Shown one piece after another: positions 26,801 through 35,388 of a stretch of DNA of 64,000 bases. This DNA comes from Clostridiales bacterium (GTDB lineage Bacteria > Bacillota > Clostridia > Lachnospirales > Lachnospiraceae). Numbering within the stretch: position 1 is the stretch's first letter; every line of letters starts with the position of its first letter. The stretch lies in NCBI GenBank assembly GCA_021202925.1, contig JAJQCD010000014.1, positions 150,159 to 214,158 on the forward strand. Reading direction: 5' to 3'. Position numbers and translations under genes: made by a program. Under the pieces are notes generated by a model. It searched no databases and was not told the DNA's origin. It saw only the letters and a list, made by a program, of their open reading frames with translations.

Positions 26801-27708
26801 TGCCGGGCAAACTCCTCCCGTTTCTGTTCTTTGCGCGCGACTTCTGCCTGAATCTCCTGATTCTGACGAATCTTCCCCAGGCTCTTATTCTCCTCCTGAA
26901 TCTGCTTCTCCGCTTCTGCAATCGCCTGATCGGCCTCGCGAACTGCCTCCTCATCCTCATGGATGAGACACGACAGGATTTCCAGCGCCCTGGCAGCCCG
27001 CCCCTCAAACTTCACCTTTTTCAGTTCCAGAAGCTCTGCCTGAAGCACAGGATGCCCCTCACAGCGGATTCCGCCCAGATATTGCGCGATGCTGTTCTTC
27101 AACTCCCCATATTCCTTCTGCTTCTGATTCACCTCTTTGCCAAGCCGTACCTGCCATTGCCCGAACAGGCCGGTGCGGAAAATCTGCCGGAAAATCTCGC
27201 CCCGCTCTGCCGTCCCGGCAATCAGCAGCTTCTGAAAATCCCCTTGGGCAATCATGGCCACCTGTGTAAACTGCTGGTAATTCAGCCCCAGAATCTCCGT
27301 CACCGCCGCGGTCACCTCTTTCACCTTCGAAACCGACCGGCGTTCTTCCACATATTCCAGCGTCGCATCCGCTCTCTGTACGGTAAACCCGGTTCCCCGC
27401 CCCTTCGGACGCGGATACTCCGGATTGCGTGTCACGCGATAGGTCCTTCCTCCGGAGAAAAATGTGAATTTCACAAAGGTCGGAACGTCATCCGCGGCAT
27501 ACTTGCTGCGAAACATCCCCGAATCCCGCACGGTTCCGCTCGCCTCCCCGTAAAGGGCAAAGGTGATGGCGTCAAAGATCGTCGTCTTCCCGGCGCCGGT
27601 ATCTCCGGTAATCAGATACAGACCATCCCCGCCCAGCTTCGCAAAATCGATCGTCGTCTCCCCCGCATAGGGGCCAAAGGCACTGATCACAAGCATTTCC
27701 GGTTTCAT
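23884..27708 (-). CDS. sbcC: Exonuclease subunit SbcC
   Basis: 1274 aa, an SMC-like ATPase. Walker A GDTGAGKTT is at residues 35-43. Long Glu/Lys/Arg-rich coiled coils flank a zinc hook GKKCPVCGSVHHP near the middle. The C-terminus has the signature LSGGESFEASLSLALGLS and Walker B MFIDEGFGSLDEDAL. With SbcD it forms the Mre11-Rad50-like nuclease that trims hairpins and protein-blocked ends. It is longer than the E. coli protein (about 1050 aa) because of extended coils. Its ATG overlaps the sbcD stop by 4 bases. Confidence 0.95.
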   Translation of the reverse strand: MKPEMLVISAFGPYAGETTIDFAKLGGDGLYLITGDTGAGKTTIFDAITFALYGEASGTVRDSGMFRSKYAADDVPTFVKFTFFSGGRTYRVTRNPEYPRPKGRGTGFTVQRADATLEYVEERRSVSKVKEVTAAVTEILGLNYQQFTQVAMIAQGDFQKLLIAGTAERGEIFRQIFRTGLFGQWQVRLGKEVNQKQKEYGELKNSIAQYLGGIRCEGHPVLQAELLELKKVKFEGRAARALEILSCLIHEDEEAVREADQAIAEAEKQIQEENKSLGKIRQNQEIQAEVARKEQKREEFARQLAVAEPCFEAARAAALQCPELEEQIRVGKTALERWQEIRQREKTVRQAERELTANRADRAQKEREAERLGQENVSARESLADLQDVAEKEHRLMRRKEQAEQLLGHMKEWNARSQTLRQIRQSLQQAEKREQEIQEDQALHTARADELRPAPEEEKDTRRRMEEIRSGQEQLTALEKNGLDCREAVRVRTESRAAWASKEEEQRKRVEEYRKEQTELGERTGRLDALMQQGKLNEEQKKRLDKLSGRLDFHEKQTRLCREATETYVRAVKKRDELREEYQQLERLFLDAQAGLLARTLEEGKKCPVCGSVHHPQPAVFPERTPEKAELDENRKQKERAEQEALRCSLAAGREQTLLNQVWEEIRRDALELWTDGAKLETPASVRQRMEQANRELEEQEAERRGELSQARRDEARFRELGGVIETEEAALRSVTGKLQQAERDLAGAVAREGEAARQLREFLVRIGTQMEKAGKMQESGNDHNTAEEIAACLNRQYQEAESAWNQAKKRVRQLEEENRALEWLTRQQKALESQTRTLRSECDSMRGQIAALEKQIEAEIVSCEVLKEVSDVASLSAQTIPDHVTGDHDAAGEDAQADFGRMPARLCDALTRLNAELARNVEEQKRKKQLEDAVASHEKTIRSLETRLSELDVAYAGLLAGKQGEERQIEGLRQQTGGVSEEDWIGRVTDYQARKETLEKELERTKNARDELNQEIGKLNASVTALRAQIKDEPEQAESECLARREQWTQKKAAFSERRQERYAALQSNRAIRESVRGRQTALEAAEQEYVWMKALSDTANGTIAGKQKIELETYVQMAYFDRILRRANLRLMTMSSGQYELKRQETGANRREKAGLDLNVIDHYNGTERSVKTLSGGESFEASLSLALGLSDEIQSIAGGIRLDAMFIDEGFGSLDEDALNQAIRALGALADGKRLIGIISHVSELKERIEHKIIVTKSCGRDGIGSHVEVR

Positions 27709-28841
27709 GACTCCCCCTCCTCCTTCAGCTTTGCAAGCAGCTCCTGTGCAAACGCCCGCTGTTTTTCATTCATAGGCTGATTGTTCTGCAATTCGTAAAA
27801 CTCCTCAAATAATTCCATCTCTGTCCGGCGCAGCGTCTCCACCGCCTCCACCGTCTGGCTCTCTCTGGTTCGCCGGTTGTCATATTCCAGGCGCATCAGA
27901 TTCGGATAGATCGCCCGCAGCTTCTGCATGCCGTCCGGCACATCCTCCTCATCGGTCAGCGTCGCATGGATATAATCTTCCGTATTCGTTCCCTCATAAT
28001 TCGCCCGCAGCGTAAGCTCCGCGTAGGTTCCGCAGATTCGACGCAGATCGCGAAGCGGGATAAGCGGAATTGTCCGGATCCGCACATCCCCCTTCGCCAA
28101 CAGTTCCACCACCGTCACTGACTTTTCCTGGTCAGCCTCGGAGAACGAATACTTAAGCGGCGTCCCACAGTAACGGACCGTCTCCCGGCCAACCGACTGA
28201 GGTCCATGAATGTGTCCCAGCGCCACATAGTCAAACGCGTCAAATACGGACACGTCCACATTGTCCATTCCACCGACCGAAACCTCCTCCGAGTCACACC
28301 GCTCTGCTCCTGTGACAAACTGATGTGCCACAAGGATATTCCGCGCAGAAGTGTCGACCGGAATATGGCGGACAGCGACCCCCACCGCCTCCTGGTAACT
28401 CACCGGGTCCTCATCCTCAAACGCATGGCGCACCTGAACCGGCCGGATAAACGGCAGCAGACTGACGCAAACCTTCCCATACGCATCGGCCAGTTCCACC
28501 ATCTGCACCTTCCCGTCGTACACCGGCGACAGATACACGCCATGTCCCTGCATCAGCCGCGCCCCAAACGCAAGCCGCTCCGCTGAATCGTGATTCCCGC
28601 TCACCGCAAATACAAGCGTCCCCCGCCCGGCCAGTGCGGTCAGAAAGCCGTCAAACATCTGCACCGCCTCAGCCGACGGTACCGGTTTGTCATAAATGTC
28701 CCCCGCGAGAAGCACTCCCTGCGGCTGTTCCTCCTCCATAATCTGCAGAATCTGTCTCAATATGTATCTCTGATCTTCCACCATGGAAAATTCATTCACC
28801 CGTTTCCCAAGATGAAGATCCGACAAATGCAAAAATTTCAA
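27705..28841 (-). CDS. sbcD: Exonuclease subunit SbcD
   Basis: 378 aa metallophosphoesterase, the nuclease partner of SbcC. Motifs: LSDLHLGKR near residue 6, AGDIYDKP near 45, GNHDSAERL near 82, VAHQFV and ALGHIHGPQ near 210. The start codon is TTG at 28841 (giving MKFLHLSD), with GGAGGGGAG about seven bases upstream; no ATG gives the conserved N-terminus. Confidence 0.95.
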   Translation of the reverse strand: MKFLHLSDLHLGKRVNEFSMVEDQRYILRQILQIMEEEQPQGVLLAGDIYDKPVPSAEAVQMFDGFLTALAGRGTLVFAVSGNHDSAERLAFGARLMQGHGVYLSPVYDGKVQMVELADAYGKVCVSLLPFIRPVQVRHAFEDEDPVSYQEAVGVAVRHIPVDTSARNILVAHQFVTGAERCDSEEVSVGGMDNVDVSVFDAFDYVALGHIHGPQSVGRETVRYCGTPLKYSFSEADQEKSVTVVELLAKGDVRIRTIPLIPLRDLRRICGTYAELTLRANYEGTNTEDYIHATLTDEEDVPDGMQKLRAIYPNLMRLEYDNRRTRESQTVEAVETLRRTEMELFEEFYELQNNQPMNEKQRAFAQELLAKLKEEGES

Positions 28842-28880
28842 ATGTATTCTCCCCTCCCGGACCGCATCGGCCCGCCTTCC

Positions 28881-29588
28881 TCATTCTGTCTGCCGCATCG
28901 TATTCAGATATTCCGCCACGCCGACCGCTATTGTCCAGGCAACCCGATCCTGATATTCCTCCGTACCAAGGCGCGCAGCCTCCTCCCAATTGGAAAGGAA
29001 CCCACATTCCACGATTACGATTGGCTCCTTCACATGCAGCAGCAGATAATATTCCCCGTTCGGCTTCGCCTGCCGCGTATTCTTCTCTCCCAGCACATAA
29101 TCAAACCGTTTCTGCAGAATCTCTGCCAGCCGTTTCCCATTCTTTGAATTTTTATAGTAAAACACCTGCCCGCCTGACACATTCTCCTGATGATAACTGT
29201 TCTGATGAATGCTGACCACCAGATCTGGCCTGGCCTCCTCAATTTTCGCGCAACGATTTCTCATATCCGCCATCTTCTTGTGGGTATCACCCTCCTCATA
29301 AAGACCAGCGTCGTCCTCCCTGGTCATGACAACCTCCATGTCAAATGCTTCCAGATATCCCTTCACCCTCCGCGCGATCGCCAGATTAATCTCCTTCTCC
29401 AGGCTGCCGTCCACGCCGATCTTGCCGGGATCGTTGCCACCGTGCCCTGCATCCAGACACACGACCGGCTTCCGTTTTTCGGCCACGACAGCCGGACCGG
29501 AAACCATCATCCCAGCCCTTCGCGAAATCAGATACACAAATAGCAGCAGCAACGCCGCCATCAGCACCTCCGCTTTCCGATGTTCCAC
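28881..29588 (-). CDS. cwlD: N-acetylmuramoyl-L-alanine amidase, CwlD-like
   Basis: 235 aa. One hydrophobic segment at about residues 8-24 serves as signal or anchor. The Amidase_3 domain follows with zinc ligands in LDAGHGGNDPG, SLEKEINL, VVSIHQNSYHQ and the catalytic IVECGFLSN. In spore formers CwlD trims peptide side chains for muramic-delta-lactam formation in the cortex, which suggests this organism can sporulate (inference). GTG at 29588 follows AAAGGA; a TATAAT lies upstream at 29625-29620. It is 39 bases upstream of sbcD. Confidence 0.88.
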   Translation of the reverse strand: MEHRKAEVLMAALLLLFVYLISRRAGMMVSGPAVVAEKRKPVVCLDAGHGGNDPGKIGVDGSLEKEINLAIARRVKGYLEAFDMEVVMTREDDAGLYEEGDTHKKMADMRNRCAKIEEARPDLVVSIHQNSYHQENVSGGQVFYYKNSKNGKRLAEILQKRFDYVLGEKNTRQAKPNGEYYLLLHVKEPIVIVECGFLSNWEEAARLGTEEYQDRVAWTIAVGVAEYLNTMRQTE

Positions 29589-29660
29589 TTTCTGATTCCT
29601 TTCGCCACCCTGTCGTTTTATTATATCCTGTCTCCGCAGAAAAATACATACCGAAAAGCA

Positions 29661-29694
29661 TTGACTTTGGGCGCATATATGGGTAAAAAGTCAA
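29661..29694. promoter_or_regulatory. Inverted repeat between cwlD and the 37-aa peptide gene
   Basis: TTGACTTT (29661-29668) and AAAGTCAA (29687-29694) form an 8-bp inverted repeat with an 18-base centre. It lies between two divergent transcription units, so it could be an operator for either. Confidence 0.35.
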
Positions 29695-29809
29695 TATCGC
29701 CTAACTTTCGGGCAAAATCATGCCTTTTTTCTTCCAGGATTATCCTCTATAATGTGGCCATCGGTTGAAAAACCGAAGAAACCTTATGACAAACAAGGAG
29801 GAAAACAAT

Positions 29810-29923
29810 ATGCTTAAGAATATAAATATTTTTCAGAAAGAGAATATCAGCTCCTTTCTTCTGGGAGCAGTCGTAGTAGTTGCGGCGTACACGATTCCGT
29901 ATGTTGCATATTTTGCACGATAA
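29810..29923 (+). CDS. 37-aa single-span membrane peptide
   Basis: ATG at 29810 is preceded by AAGGAGG at eight bases. A TATAAT (29748-29753) lies 57 bases upstream and a strong terminator follows the stop. The peptide is MLKNINIFQKE, then a hydrophobic span (SFLLGAVVVVAAYTIPYVAYF) ending in Ala-Arg. I do not recognise a family. Complete gene signals around so short a frame argue that it is real; a type I toxin or a small membrane regulator are both possible. Confidence 0.7.
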   Translation: MLKNINIFQKENISSFLLGAVVVVAAYTIPYVAYFAR

Positions 29924-29946
29924 AGATCGGGCAACATCTTTCGGAC

Positions 29947-29996
29947 AAAAAAGACGTATTCGGTTCAAGCGAGACCGAATGCGTCTTTTTTGTTTT
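29947..29996 (+). terminator. Strong terminator after the 37-aa peptide gene
   Basis: AAAAAGACG and ATTCGGT on the left pair with ACCGAAT and CGTCTTTTTT on the right, each arm with one unpaired base, then TTGTTTT. It begins 23 bases beyond the stop codon. The A-rich left foot means it can also work leftward. Confidence 0.9.
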
Positions 29997-30059
29997 ACAG
30001 AGACTTGTCTCTGTAAACCGACATACGCCGCTGACGCGGCGCTCCCCCACGCATGAAAG

Positions 30060-31397
30060 TCAGCTGCGGCGAGATGATTCCCCCGAATACACCTCGGAAG
30101 AATCAAAGGAATCCATAAATGCAATATATTCTTCCTTATTCTGAAATACCGGCTGATAGTGGTCTGCCAGCTCCCGTCCCCTCACGGCGCCATCCTTCAG
30201 CAGATAATACGCAGTCAGAGCAAATATCTTCGCCGTATTCAGATAAGCCTCTTCTTCATTCACAATCTCAAAATCCACGCGATGCAGATCACCACGAATG
30301 CCTCCTGTACGGAAGGTATAAACCGGCATCAGGTGCTGCACATCGCCGACATCCGTCGATCCGCCCGTATGACGGTCCAGACGGATGATTTCCTTTTCCG
30401 GTGCGGCGATTTCAGACGCCCGCAAAAGTTCCGGCAAGGGTTCTTCCGCGAGGCTCGGCAGATATCCCGGCACCGTGTCGATCTCGACTGTCGCTCCCAT
30501 TGCCAGCGCTCCGGCCTTAAACGCGCGGTCCGTCTTCTTCGCCGCATCCGTAAATGCCGCAATCGTCTTCCCCCGCACCAGCGTCTCCAGAACAACTTCA
30601 TCCGGAATGACATTGACCAGATTCCCGCCCTTTGTAATAATCGGATGGACGCGCACACAATCCTCATCACGGAACGTCTCCCGGTTTAAGCCCAGCGCCT
30701 GCAGACCCAGGGAAGCCGCCGAAAGCGCATTGACCCCTTTCTCCGGCGCTCCCGCCGCATGAGACGCCTTCCCTCTGTAACGGATTACCTTTGAGACAAA
30801 TCCATTACCGGTTCCATTTCCGATCTGAATCGCATCTTCCGGAGCAATGTGATGCGCCAGGCAAAGGTCAATATCATCAAACGCACCGATTCGAAGAAGC
30901 TCGCACTTTCCTCCGCCATAGCGGATTTTTCCTTCCGTACGCAGACGGTTTTTGAATTCAATCTCTCCATATTCCTCCGCCGGCGTCGCGAAAAACACCA
31001 CCTGCCCGTCAAGCTTTTCCGCCACTTCCGGCAGCGTCAATGCCAGCGCCGCGCCAAAAATTCCCGCCATCTGCGCGTGATGGCCGCAGCAATGGACCGC
31101 CTGCGTCTCGGGATTCGCAAACGCATGATCCGGAATCCGCAACGCATCCAGCTCGCCGATCAGGGCCAGACTCACCCGATCCTTCTTTTCCGGATTCAGA
31201 TATGCTTTCACCCCGGTGACCGCCAGATCCTTTTTTACCGGAAGCTTCAGCGCCTCCATTTTCTCCAGAAATTTCCCGGATGTACGAAATTCCTTGTACC
31301 CTAACTCTGCATGGGTATAAATATCCCTGGCAAATGCCAGAATTTCTTCCCGCTTCGCGTCAATTTCATCAATGATTCTTTTTTCCGTCGCATCCAT
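30060..31397 (-). CDS. M20-family amidohydrolase (AbgB/HipO-like)
   Basis: 445 aa. The metal site is visible in GELDAL near residue 81, CCGHHAQMAG near 104 and TPAEEYGEIEF near 137; GKASHAAGAPEKGVNAL near 210 starts the dimerisation domain, and a last metal His lies in RHTGGSTDVGDVQHLMP near 340. Closest group by eye is aminobenzoyl-glutamate utilisation protein B. The substrate is probably an N-acylated amino acid. It stands alone, opposite the metQ end with an 86-base gap. Confidence 0.85.
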   Translation of the reverse strand: MDATEKRIIDEIDAKREEILAFARDIYTHAELGYKEFRTSGKFLEKMEALKLPVKKDLAVTGVKAYLNPEKKDRVSLALIGELDALRIPDHAFANPETQAVHCCGHHAQMAGIFGAALALTLPEVAEKLDGQVVFFATPAEEYGEIEFKNRLRTEGKIRYGGGKCELLRIGAFDDIDLCLAHHIAPEDAIQIGNGTGNGFVSKVIRYRGKASHAAGAPEKGVNALSAASLGLQALGLNRETFRDEDCVRVHPIITKGGNLVNVIPDEVVLETLVRGKTIAAFTDAAKKTDRAFKAGALAMGATVEIDTVPGYLPSLAEEPLPELLRASEIAAPEKEIIRLDRHTGGSTDVGDVQHLMPVYTFRTGGIRGDLHRVDFEIVNEEEAYLNTAKIFALTAYYLLKDGAVRGRELADHYQPVFQNKEEYIAFMDSFDSSEVYSGESSRRS

Positions 31398-31483
31398 CGT
31401 TTCATCTGCCCTCCTTAAGCTCCCGAATTTCTTTCTATTCTACCAGAAATGGAAGCGGATTGCATCAAACTCCCAAAATTCGT

Positions 31484-32368
31484 TTACTGCAATTCCTCCG
31501 GAATCCACCACAGGCCGTCGTTGTTTGTTTCCATATACTGTTTGAATTCATCCGAATGATAGGCGTCCACGATTGCCTTTGCCCAGGAAGCGTCTTTGTT
31601 TGCTTCCTTTACCACAACCTGAAGGATCAGATGATCCTGGATGTCCTCATTGGCCAGGGCCGTCGAAGCGTCGATGCCAGCATTATAAACCACACTGCCG
31701 GTAATCGCCACATAATCAAAATCCTGAATCGCCGCTGGGATGGTCAGACTTTTCATTTCCGTAAATTCGATATGATGCGGATTTTCCACAATATCGTCCT
31801 GCGTAACGGCTGCGCTGTCCGCGTTCTCATCCAGTGTAATCCAGCCGATCTTCTGCAGCATCAAATAGCAGCGAGCCGTGTTGGAAGCGTCATTCGGCAC
31901 CGCAACCTTCGCGCCATCCGGAATCTCCTCCAATGTCTCATGATTGACGGAATAAACCCCCGCCGGCACGGTCGGAATCGGACTGATCGGAACCAGATCA
32001 CCATTGTAATTTGCATTAAAATTCTCGCAGTAAGCCGTATGCTGTTCCACGTTGACGTCCACATCACCGTCATTCAGTCCCACATCCGCGGTCTGCAGAT
32101 CAGAAAAGTCGATCCCCTTCAGCGTATAGCCCTGCTCCTCCAGAATCGGGATAATCGCCGCTTCGAACAGTTCGGTATAAGGCCCCTGGGATTTACCATA
32201 GATGATCTCCGTCTTTTCGTCGGCTGCCAAAGCCTCCGCATCCCCGGAAGTCTCCGCTCCCACTTCCGTCTCCGTCGTGGTCGTTGCCGTCGCCGGGGCA
32301 GAACCACCGCATGCCGTCAGCCCCACCGCTCCAACAAAAAATAAAATTGCCAGTAATGATTGTTTCAT
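31484..32368 (-). CDS. metQ: Methionine ABC transporter substrate-binding lipoprotein MetQ
   Basis: 294 aa from the ATG at 32368, with AGGAG upstream; the ATG at 32395 is not used because it precedes the ribosome site. The lipobox LTAC is near residue 20. The NlpA/MetQ domain shows IIPILEEQGYTLKGIDFSD, DVNVEQHTAY, VPNDASNTARCYLMLQ and LALEEDIQDHL-type sequences near the end. It binds methionine outside the membrane for MetNI. A gap of 124 bases separates it from metI. Confidence 0.93.
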   Translation of the reverse strand: MKQSLLAILFFVGAVGLTACGGSAPATATTTTETEVGAETSGDAEALAADEKTEIIYGKSQGPYTELFEAAIIPILEEQGYTLKGIDFSDLQTADVGLNDGDVDVNVEQHTAYCENFNANYNGDLVPISPIPTVPAGVYSVNHETLEEIPDGAKVAVPNDASNTARCYLMLQKIGWITLDENADSAAVTQDDIVENPHHIEFTEMKSLTIPAAIQDFDYVAITGSVVYNAGIDASTALANEDIQDHLILQVVVKEANKDASWAKAIVDAYHSDEFKQYMETNNDGLWWIPEELQ

Positions 32369-32492
32369 AATCTCTCTCCTCTTTTCTTTTTTCATTTATC
32401 GCAAACGACTATGCCGTTTATGACCTCTGTCTTATCATCCCTGCTTCTGATTTTGCCGCACGAGGACGCCAATCCCATCCATCCGGCAACCG

Positions 32493-33173
32493 CTACCGAT
32501 ATTCCCTCAGCTTCCCGGAAAGTGCATTTCCCAACAGCTGCAGCGCCTGCACCATGATAACCAGGATCACAACCGTCAGAATCATCAACGGCGTATTCAT
32601 CTTCTCATAACCATAGGTAAGCGCCAGATCACCGACTCCGCCTCCGCCCACATAGCCTGCCATCGCGGACGCACCAAGCAGTCCGATTGTCCCTGTCGTC
32701 AGAGCCAGCACGATCGAACCCAGCGTCTCCGGCACCAGAAAGTAACGGATGACCTGCCAGGTACTTGCCCCCATCGCCTGGGCCGCTTCCAGAATGCCCG
32801 GGCTGACCTCCAGCAGACTGTTTTCGATCAGCCTTGCCAGATAGGGACTGATATACACCACCAGCGGCACCAGAGCCGCCGTGCTGCCAATCGTCGTTCC
32901 CACCATCGCACGCGTAAGCGGCATGATCGTCACCAGCAGAATCACGAACGGAACGCTTCTCACCACATTGATGTAAAAACTCAGAACCGCGAAGACCACC
33001 CGGTTCTCTGCCAGGCCGCCCTTCTGGCAAAGCACCAGCCCCAGTGCCATGGCACTGCCGATCACCGTTCCGATCACCAGCGCCCAGCCAACCATATATA
33101 CCGTCTGGCTTCCATTCAGAAGCAGACGCTCCACGGAAACCTTAAATATTTTTGTTTCTAATAATGCTTCCAT
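32493..33173 (-). CDS. metI: Methionine ABC transporter permease MetI
   Basis: 226 aa, five membrane segments, with NVVRSVPFVILLV, EVSPGILEAAQAMGASTWQVIRYFLVPET (the EAA loop that docks on MetN) and GASAMAGYVGGGGVGDLAL, which is characteristic of MetI. It overlaps the end of metN by 16 bases. Confidence 0.95.
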   Translation of the reverse strand: MEALLETKIFKVSVERLLLNGSQTVYMVGWALVIGTVIGSAMALGLVLCQKGGLAENRVVFAVLSFYINVVRSVPFVILLVTIMPLTRAMVGTTIGSTAALVPLVVYISPYLARLIENSLLEVSPGILEAAQAMGASTWQVIRYFLVPETLGSIVLALTTGTIGLLGASAMAGYVGGGGVGDLALTYGYEKMNTPLMILTVVILVIMVQALQLLGNALSGKLREYR

Positions 33174-34198
33174 TCGTCCGCCGCCACCCTTTCCCGCAAC
33201 ACACCAGCTGCGTCAATCTGTGCTTCTGCCCGACGGATATCTGCTTCCTCTCCGATCAGCTGCAGAATAAACACACACATCACACTTTCCTGCAATTCCT
33301 GAACCGTCGCACCAAGAATATTAACCACGATGCCCTCCACCTGACAGATATCCGAAATGACCGGACGTTTCACACTCGCACCGATGAACTTGAGTCGTTC
33401 AATCTGATAGTGTTCTGTCTGTTCATGCAAAAGACGAAGGATGCTCTCTGGAATCCGGTCATTGACTACCGTGCGGACAAACCGTTTCGTTACCGGCATC
33501 TGCGGACTGCCAAACACATCCACAACGCGTCCTCTCTCGACAATCCTGCCGTTTTCCATCACTGCCACCTTGTCACAGATCATACGGATGACATCCATCT
33601 GATGTGTGATCAGCAAAATGGTCACTCCCATCTCACGATTGACGCGCTTCAGCAGTTTGAGGATGGCTTCCGTCGTCTGTGGGTCGAGTGCGCTGGTCGC
33701 CTCATCGCAAAGCAGCAGATCCGGCTCCGTCGCCAGTGCCCGTGCGATTCCAACACGCTGCTTCTGTCCGCCGGACAACTGACTCACATGAGTCTCCCTC
33801 TTATCCTCCAGTTCCACAAACTGCAACACCCTGGCGACCTTTTCAGCGATCACCGTTTTCGGCGTACCGGCCAGAATCAGCGGTAACGCAATGTTATGAA
33901 AAACGGTTTTCGACTCCAGCAGGTTAAACTGCTGAAATACCATTCCGATTTTACGGCGCAGGATCCGCAATTCCCCTTTTCCAAGGCTCCCAAGGTCACG
34001 TCCTTCCACCACAACCCGGCCGCGATCCGGCTTTTCAAGGCCATTGACCAGTCGGATCAACGTCGACTTTCCGGCGCCGGAAAATCCAATGATACCATAA
34101 ATATCGCCCTTCTCCACATGCAGGCTGACCTCCCGCAAAGCCTGCACCTCTCCGGTTTTTCCGGAAAAGGTTTTGCTGGCTCCTTCTATCTGAATCAT
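33158..34198 (-). CDS. metN: Methionine ABC transporter ATP-binding protein MetN
   Basis: 346 aa. Walker A GFSGAGKSTLIRL is near residue 40, Q-loop VFQQFNLL near 87, signature LSGGQKQRVGIARAL near 140 and Walker B LLLCDEATSALD near 163. The last 80 residues are the NIL domain that binds methionine and inhibits transport. The ATG at 34198 has AGAGGTGA eight bases upstream. It is the first gene of metNIQ, with a consensus promoter and a palindrome just ahead; no S-box or T-box leader is present. Confidence 0.95.
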   Translation of the reverse strand: MIQIEGASKTFSGKTGEVQALREVSLHVEKGDIYGIIGFSGAGKSTLIRLVNGLEKPDRGRVVVEGRDLGSLGKGELRILRRKIGMVFQQFNLLESKTVFHNIALPLILAGTPKTVIAEKVARVLQFVELEDKRETHVSQLSGGQKQRVGIARALATEPDLLLCDEATSALDPQTTEAILKLLKRVNREMGVTILLITHQMDVIRMICDKVAVMENGRIVERGRVVDVFGSPQMPVTKRFVRTVVNDRIPESILRLLHEQTEHYQIERLKFIGASVKRPVISDICQVEGIVVNILGATVQELQESVMCVFILQLIGEEADIRRAEAQIDAAGVLRERVAADEWKHY

Positions 34199-34223
34199 AC
34201 TCAGGCTCACCTCTTATTCATAC

Positions 34224-34239
34224 TATTCCGCTCGGAATA
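34224..34239. promoter_or_regulatory. Palindromic operator at the metN transcription start
   Basis: TATTCCG-AG-CGGAATA (minus-strand reading) is a perfect 7-bp inverted repeat placed at the expected transcription start, six bases below the -10 box. The position fits a repressor site. The repressor is not in the window. Confidence 0.6.
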
Positions 34240-34245
34240 ATGCAA

Positions 34246-34274
34246 ATTATAATGTCCTTTCTCAAAACTGTCAA
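34246..34274 (-). promoter_or_regulatory. Promoter of metNIQ
   Basis: TTGACA (34274-34269), 17 bases and TATAAT (34251-34246): a perfect consensus. Such a strong promoter implies control by repression. Confidence 0.9.
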
Positions 34275-34394
34275 TCTGCTTTGTTCCGATCGCTTATACG
34301 ATCTTTTTATACCCGGTTATAGATTCATTCTATAGCGCTTCGAGGGTTCCTGTTGGATCCTTTATTTTTTCTGTTGCAACCCGCGCACACAAAT

Positions 34395-34424
34395 AAAAGA
34401 GCGGCATGACAGTCGCTCTTTTTT
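34395..34424. terminator. Bidirectional terminator after the DUF554 gene
   Basis: AAAAGAGCG (34395-34403) and CGCTCTTTT (34414-34422) with a 10-base loop and T-rich flanks on both strands. It ends the DUF554 gene and keeps its transcripts out of metNIQ. Confidence 0.85.
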
Positions 34425-34466
34425 CAAATCCGTATCACACTACCGTATTCTTCTTTTTATTTTCAT

Positions 34467-35195
34467 TCACAGCATCGGTACTATCAGATTCGTCCAGGCC
34501 CAGCTGCAGGGCATCGCCAGAATCATCGCGGGGATCATATCCGCGGTCGGAAGCGGTTTCAGATTCAGCATCCGGAATCCGGTCGCGATCAGCAGCATGC
34601 CGCCGCATGCCTTGAAATCATTGATCATCGCCGGCGTCGTCAGCGGATAAATCAGTCTTGCGCACAAAAACAGCGCATAAAAAATAACAAACTGAGGAAT
34701 GGCGATCACGGATACCACATACCCCAGCTGACACGCAAAAATCAGCGCAGTAAAAATATCCAGGATCGACTTGGAAATTAGCACCGAATGGTTTCCGGTC
34801 ATGCCGGCGTCAATCGATCCATAAATGCCCGTCCCACTCGCGCAGAAAAGTACGATGATCGTCACCAGCAACGCCTTCTTCTGTTCGTCCTCCGCAGAAG
34901 CATCGGTTTTTAAGATCCGTGCGATCGGCTTCTGCATCAGCCCCGCCGCTTTGGTCACATTCTCGCCAACATGCAGCGCAAGTCCCAGCGCCGTGCCGAC
35001 AATGACAGAAAAAATGACCGCCGGCATATTCTCCATCAGCATGATGGCACTGATCCCCATGCCCATCGCACAGACGCCAAAAATCGACGACAGCTGATTT
35101 TTAAAATTGTCACTGAGCCGACTGCCCACAGCAGCGCCGATGATACCGCCGAGGAATACAGCCGCCACATTCATCACTACTCCGGTTGGAAACAT
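34467..35195 (-). CDS. DUF554 membrane protein (YqgA-like)
   Basis: 242 aa, about seven membrane segments. GVVMNVAAVFLGGIIGAAVG at the start, ASGTGIYGSIDAGMTGNHSVLISKSILD in the middle and ACGGMLLIATGFRML near the end are diagnostic of DUF554, a family whose transport substrate is unknown. AGAGGGGTGG precedes the ATG. It is monocistronic, divergent from the PfkB kinase gene. Confidence 0.9.
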   Translation of the reverse strand: MFPTGVVMNVAAVFLGGIIGAAVGSRLSDNFKNQLSSIFGVCAMGMGISAIMLMENMPAVIFSVIVGTALGLALHVGENVTKAAGLMQKPIARILKTDASAEDEQKKALLVTIIVLFCASGTGIYGSIDAGMTGNHSVLISKSILDIFTALIFACQLGYVVSVIAIPQFVIFYALFLCARLIYPLTTPAMINDFKACGGMLLIATGFRMLNLKPLPTADMIPAMILAMPCSWAWTNLIVPML

Positions 35196-35297
35196 AAACC
35201 CACCCCTCTTTTCATTCCAGATATCGTCTATTGTAACATTTTTCAGGAAATATGAAAACAGGCTTTTCGCATTTTAAGCAACAAAAAAAGGAATTGA

Positions 35298-35326
35298 TTG
35301 ACGAAAAAACCGATTAACGGTATAAT
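35298..35326 (+). promoter_or_regulatory. Promoter of the PfkB kinase gene
   Basis: TTGACG (35298-35303), 17 bases and TATAAT (35321-35326), 63 bases before the start codon. Confidence 0.88.
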
Positions 35327-35388
35327 GGATTTGTATGTATTTCACTATGGGGCGTTACAAAAACCATAAACCATTAAGGAGGACAATC

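Noticed and set aside
26047-27780. A 577-codon open frame opposite sbcC
   Set aside because: Leucine- and proline-rich translation without recognisable motifs, antisense to coiled-coil coding sequence, and no ribosome site.
34275-34394. Possible SAM (S-box) riboswitch upstream of metN
   Set aside because: This stretch lies upstream of the promoter, and none of the conserved S-box core sequences are present between promoter and gene.
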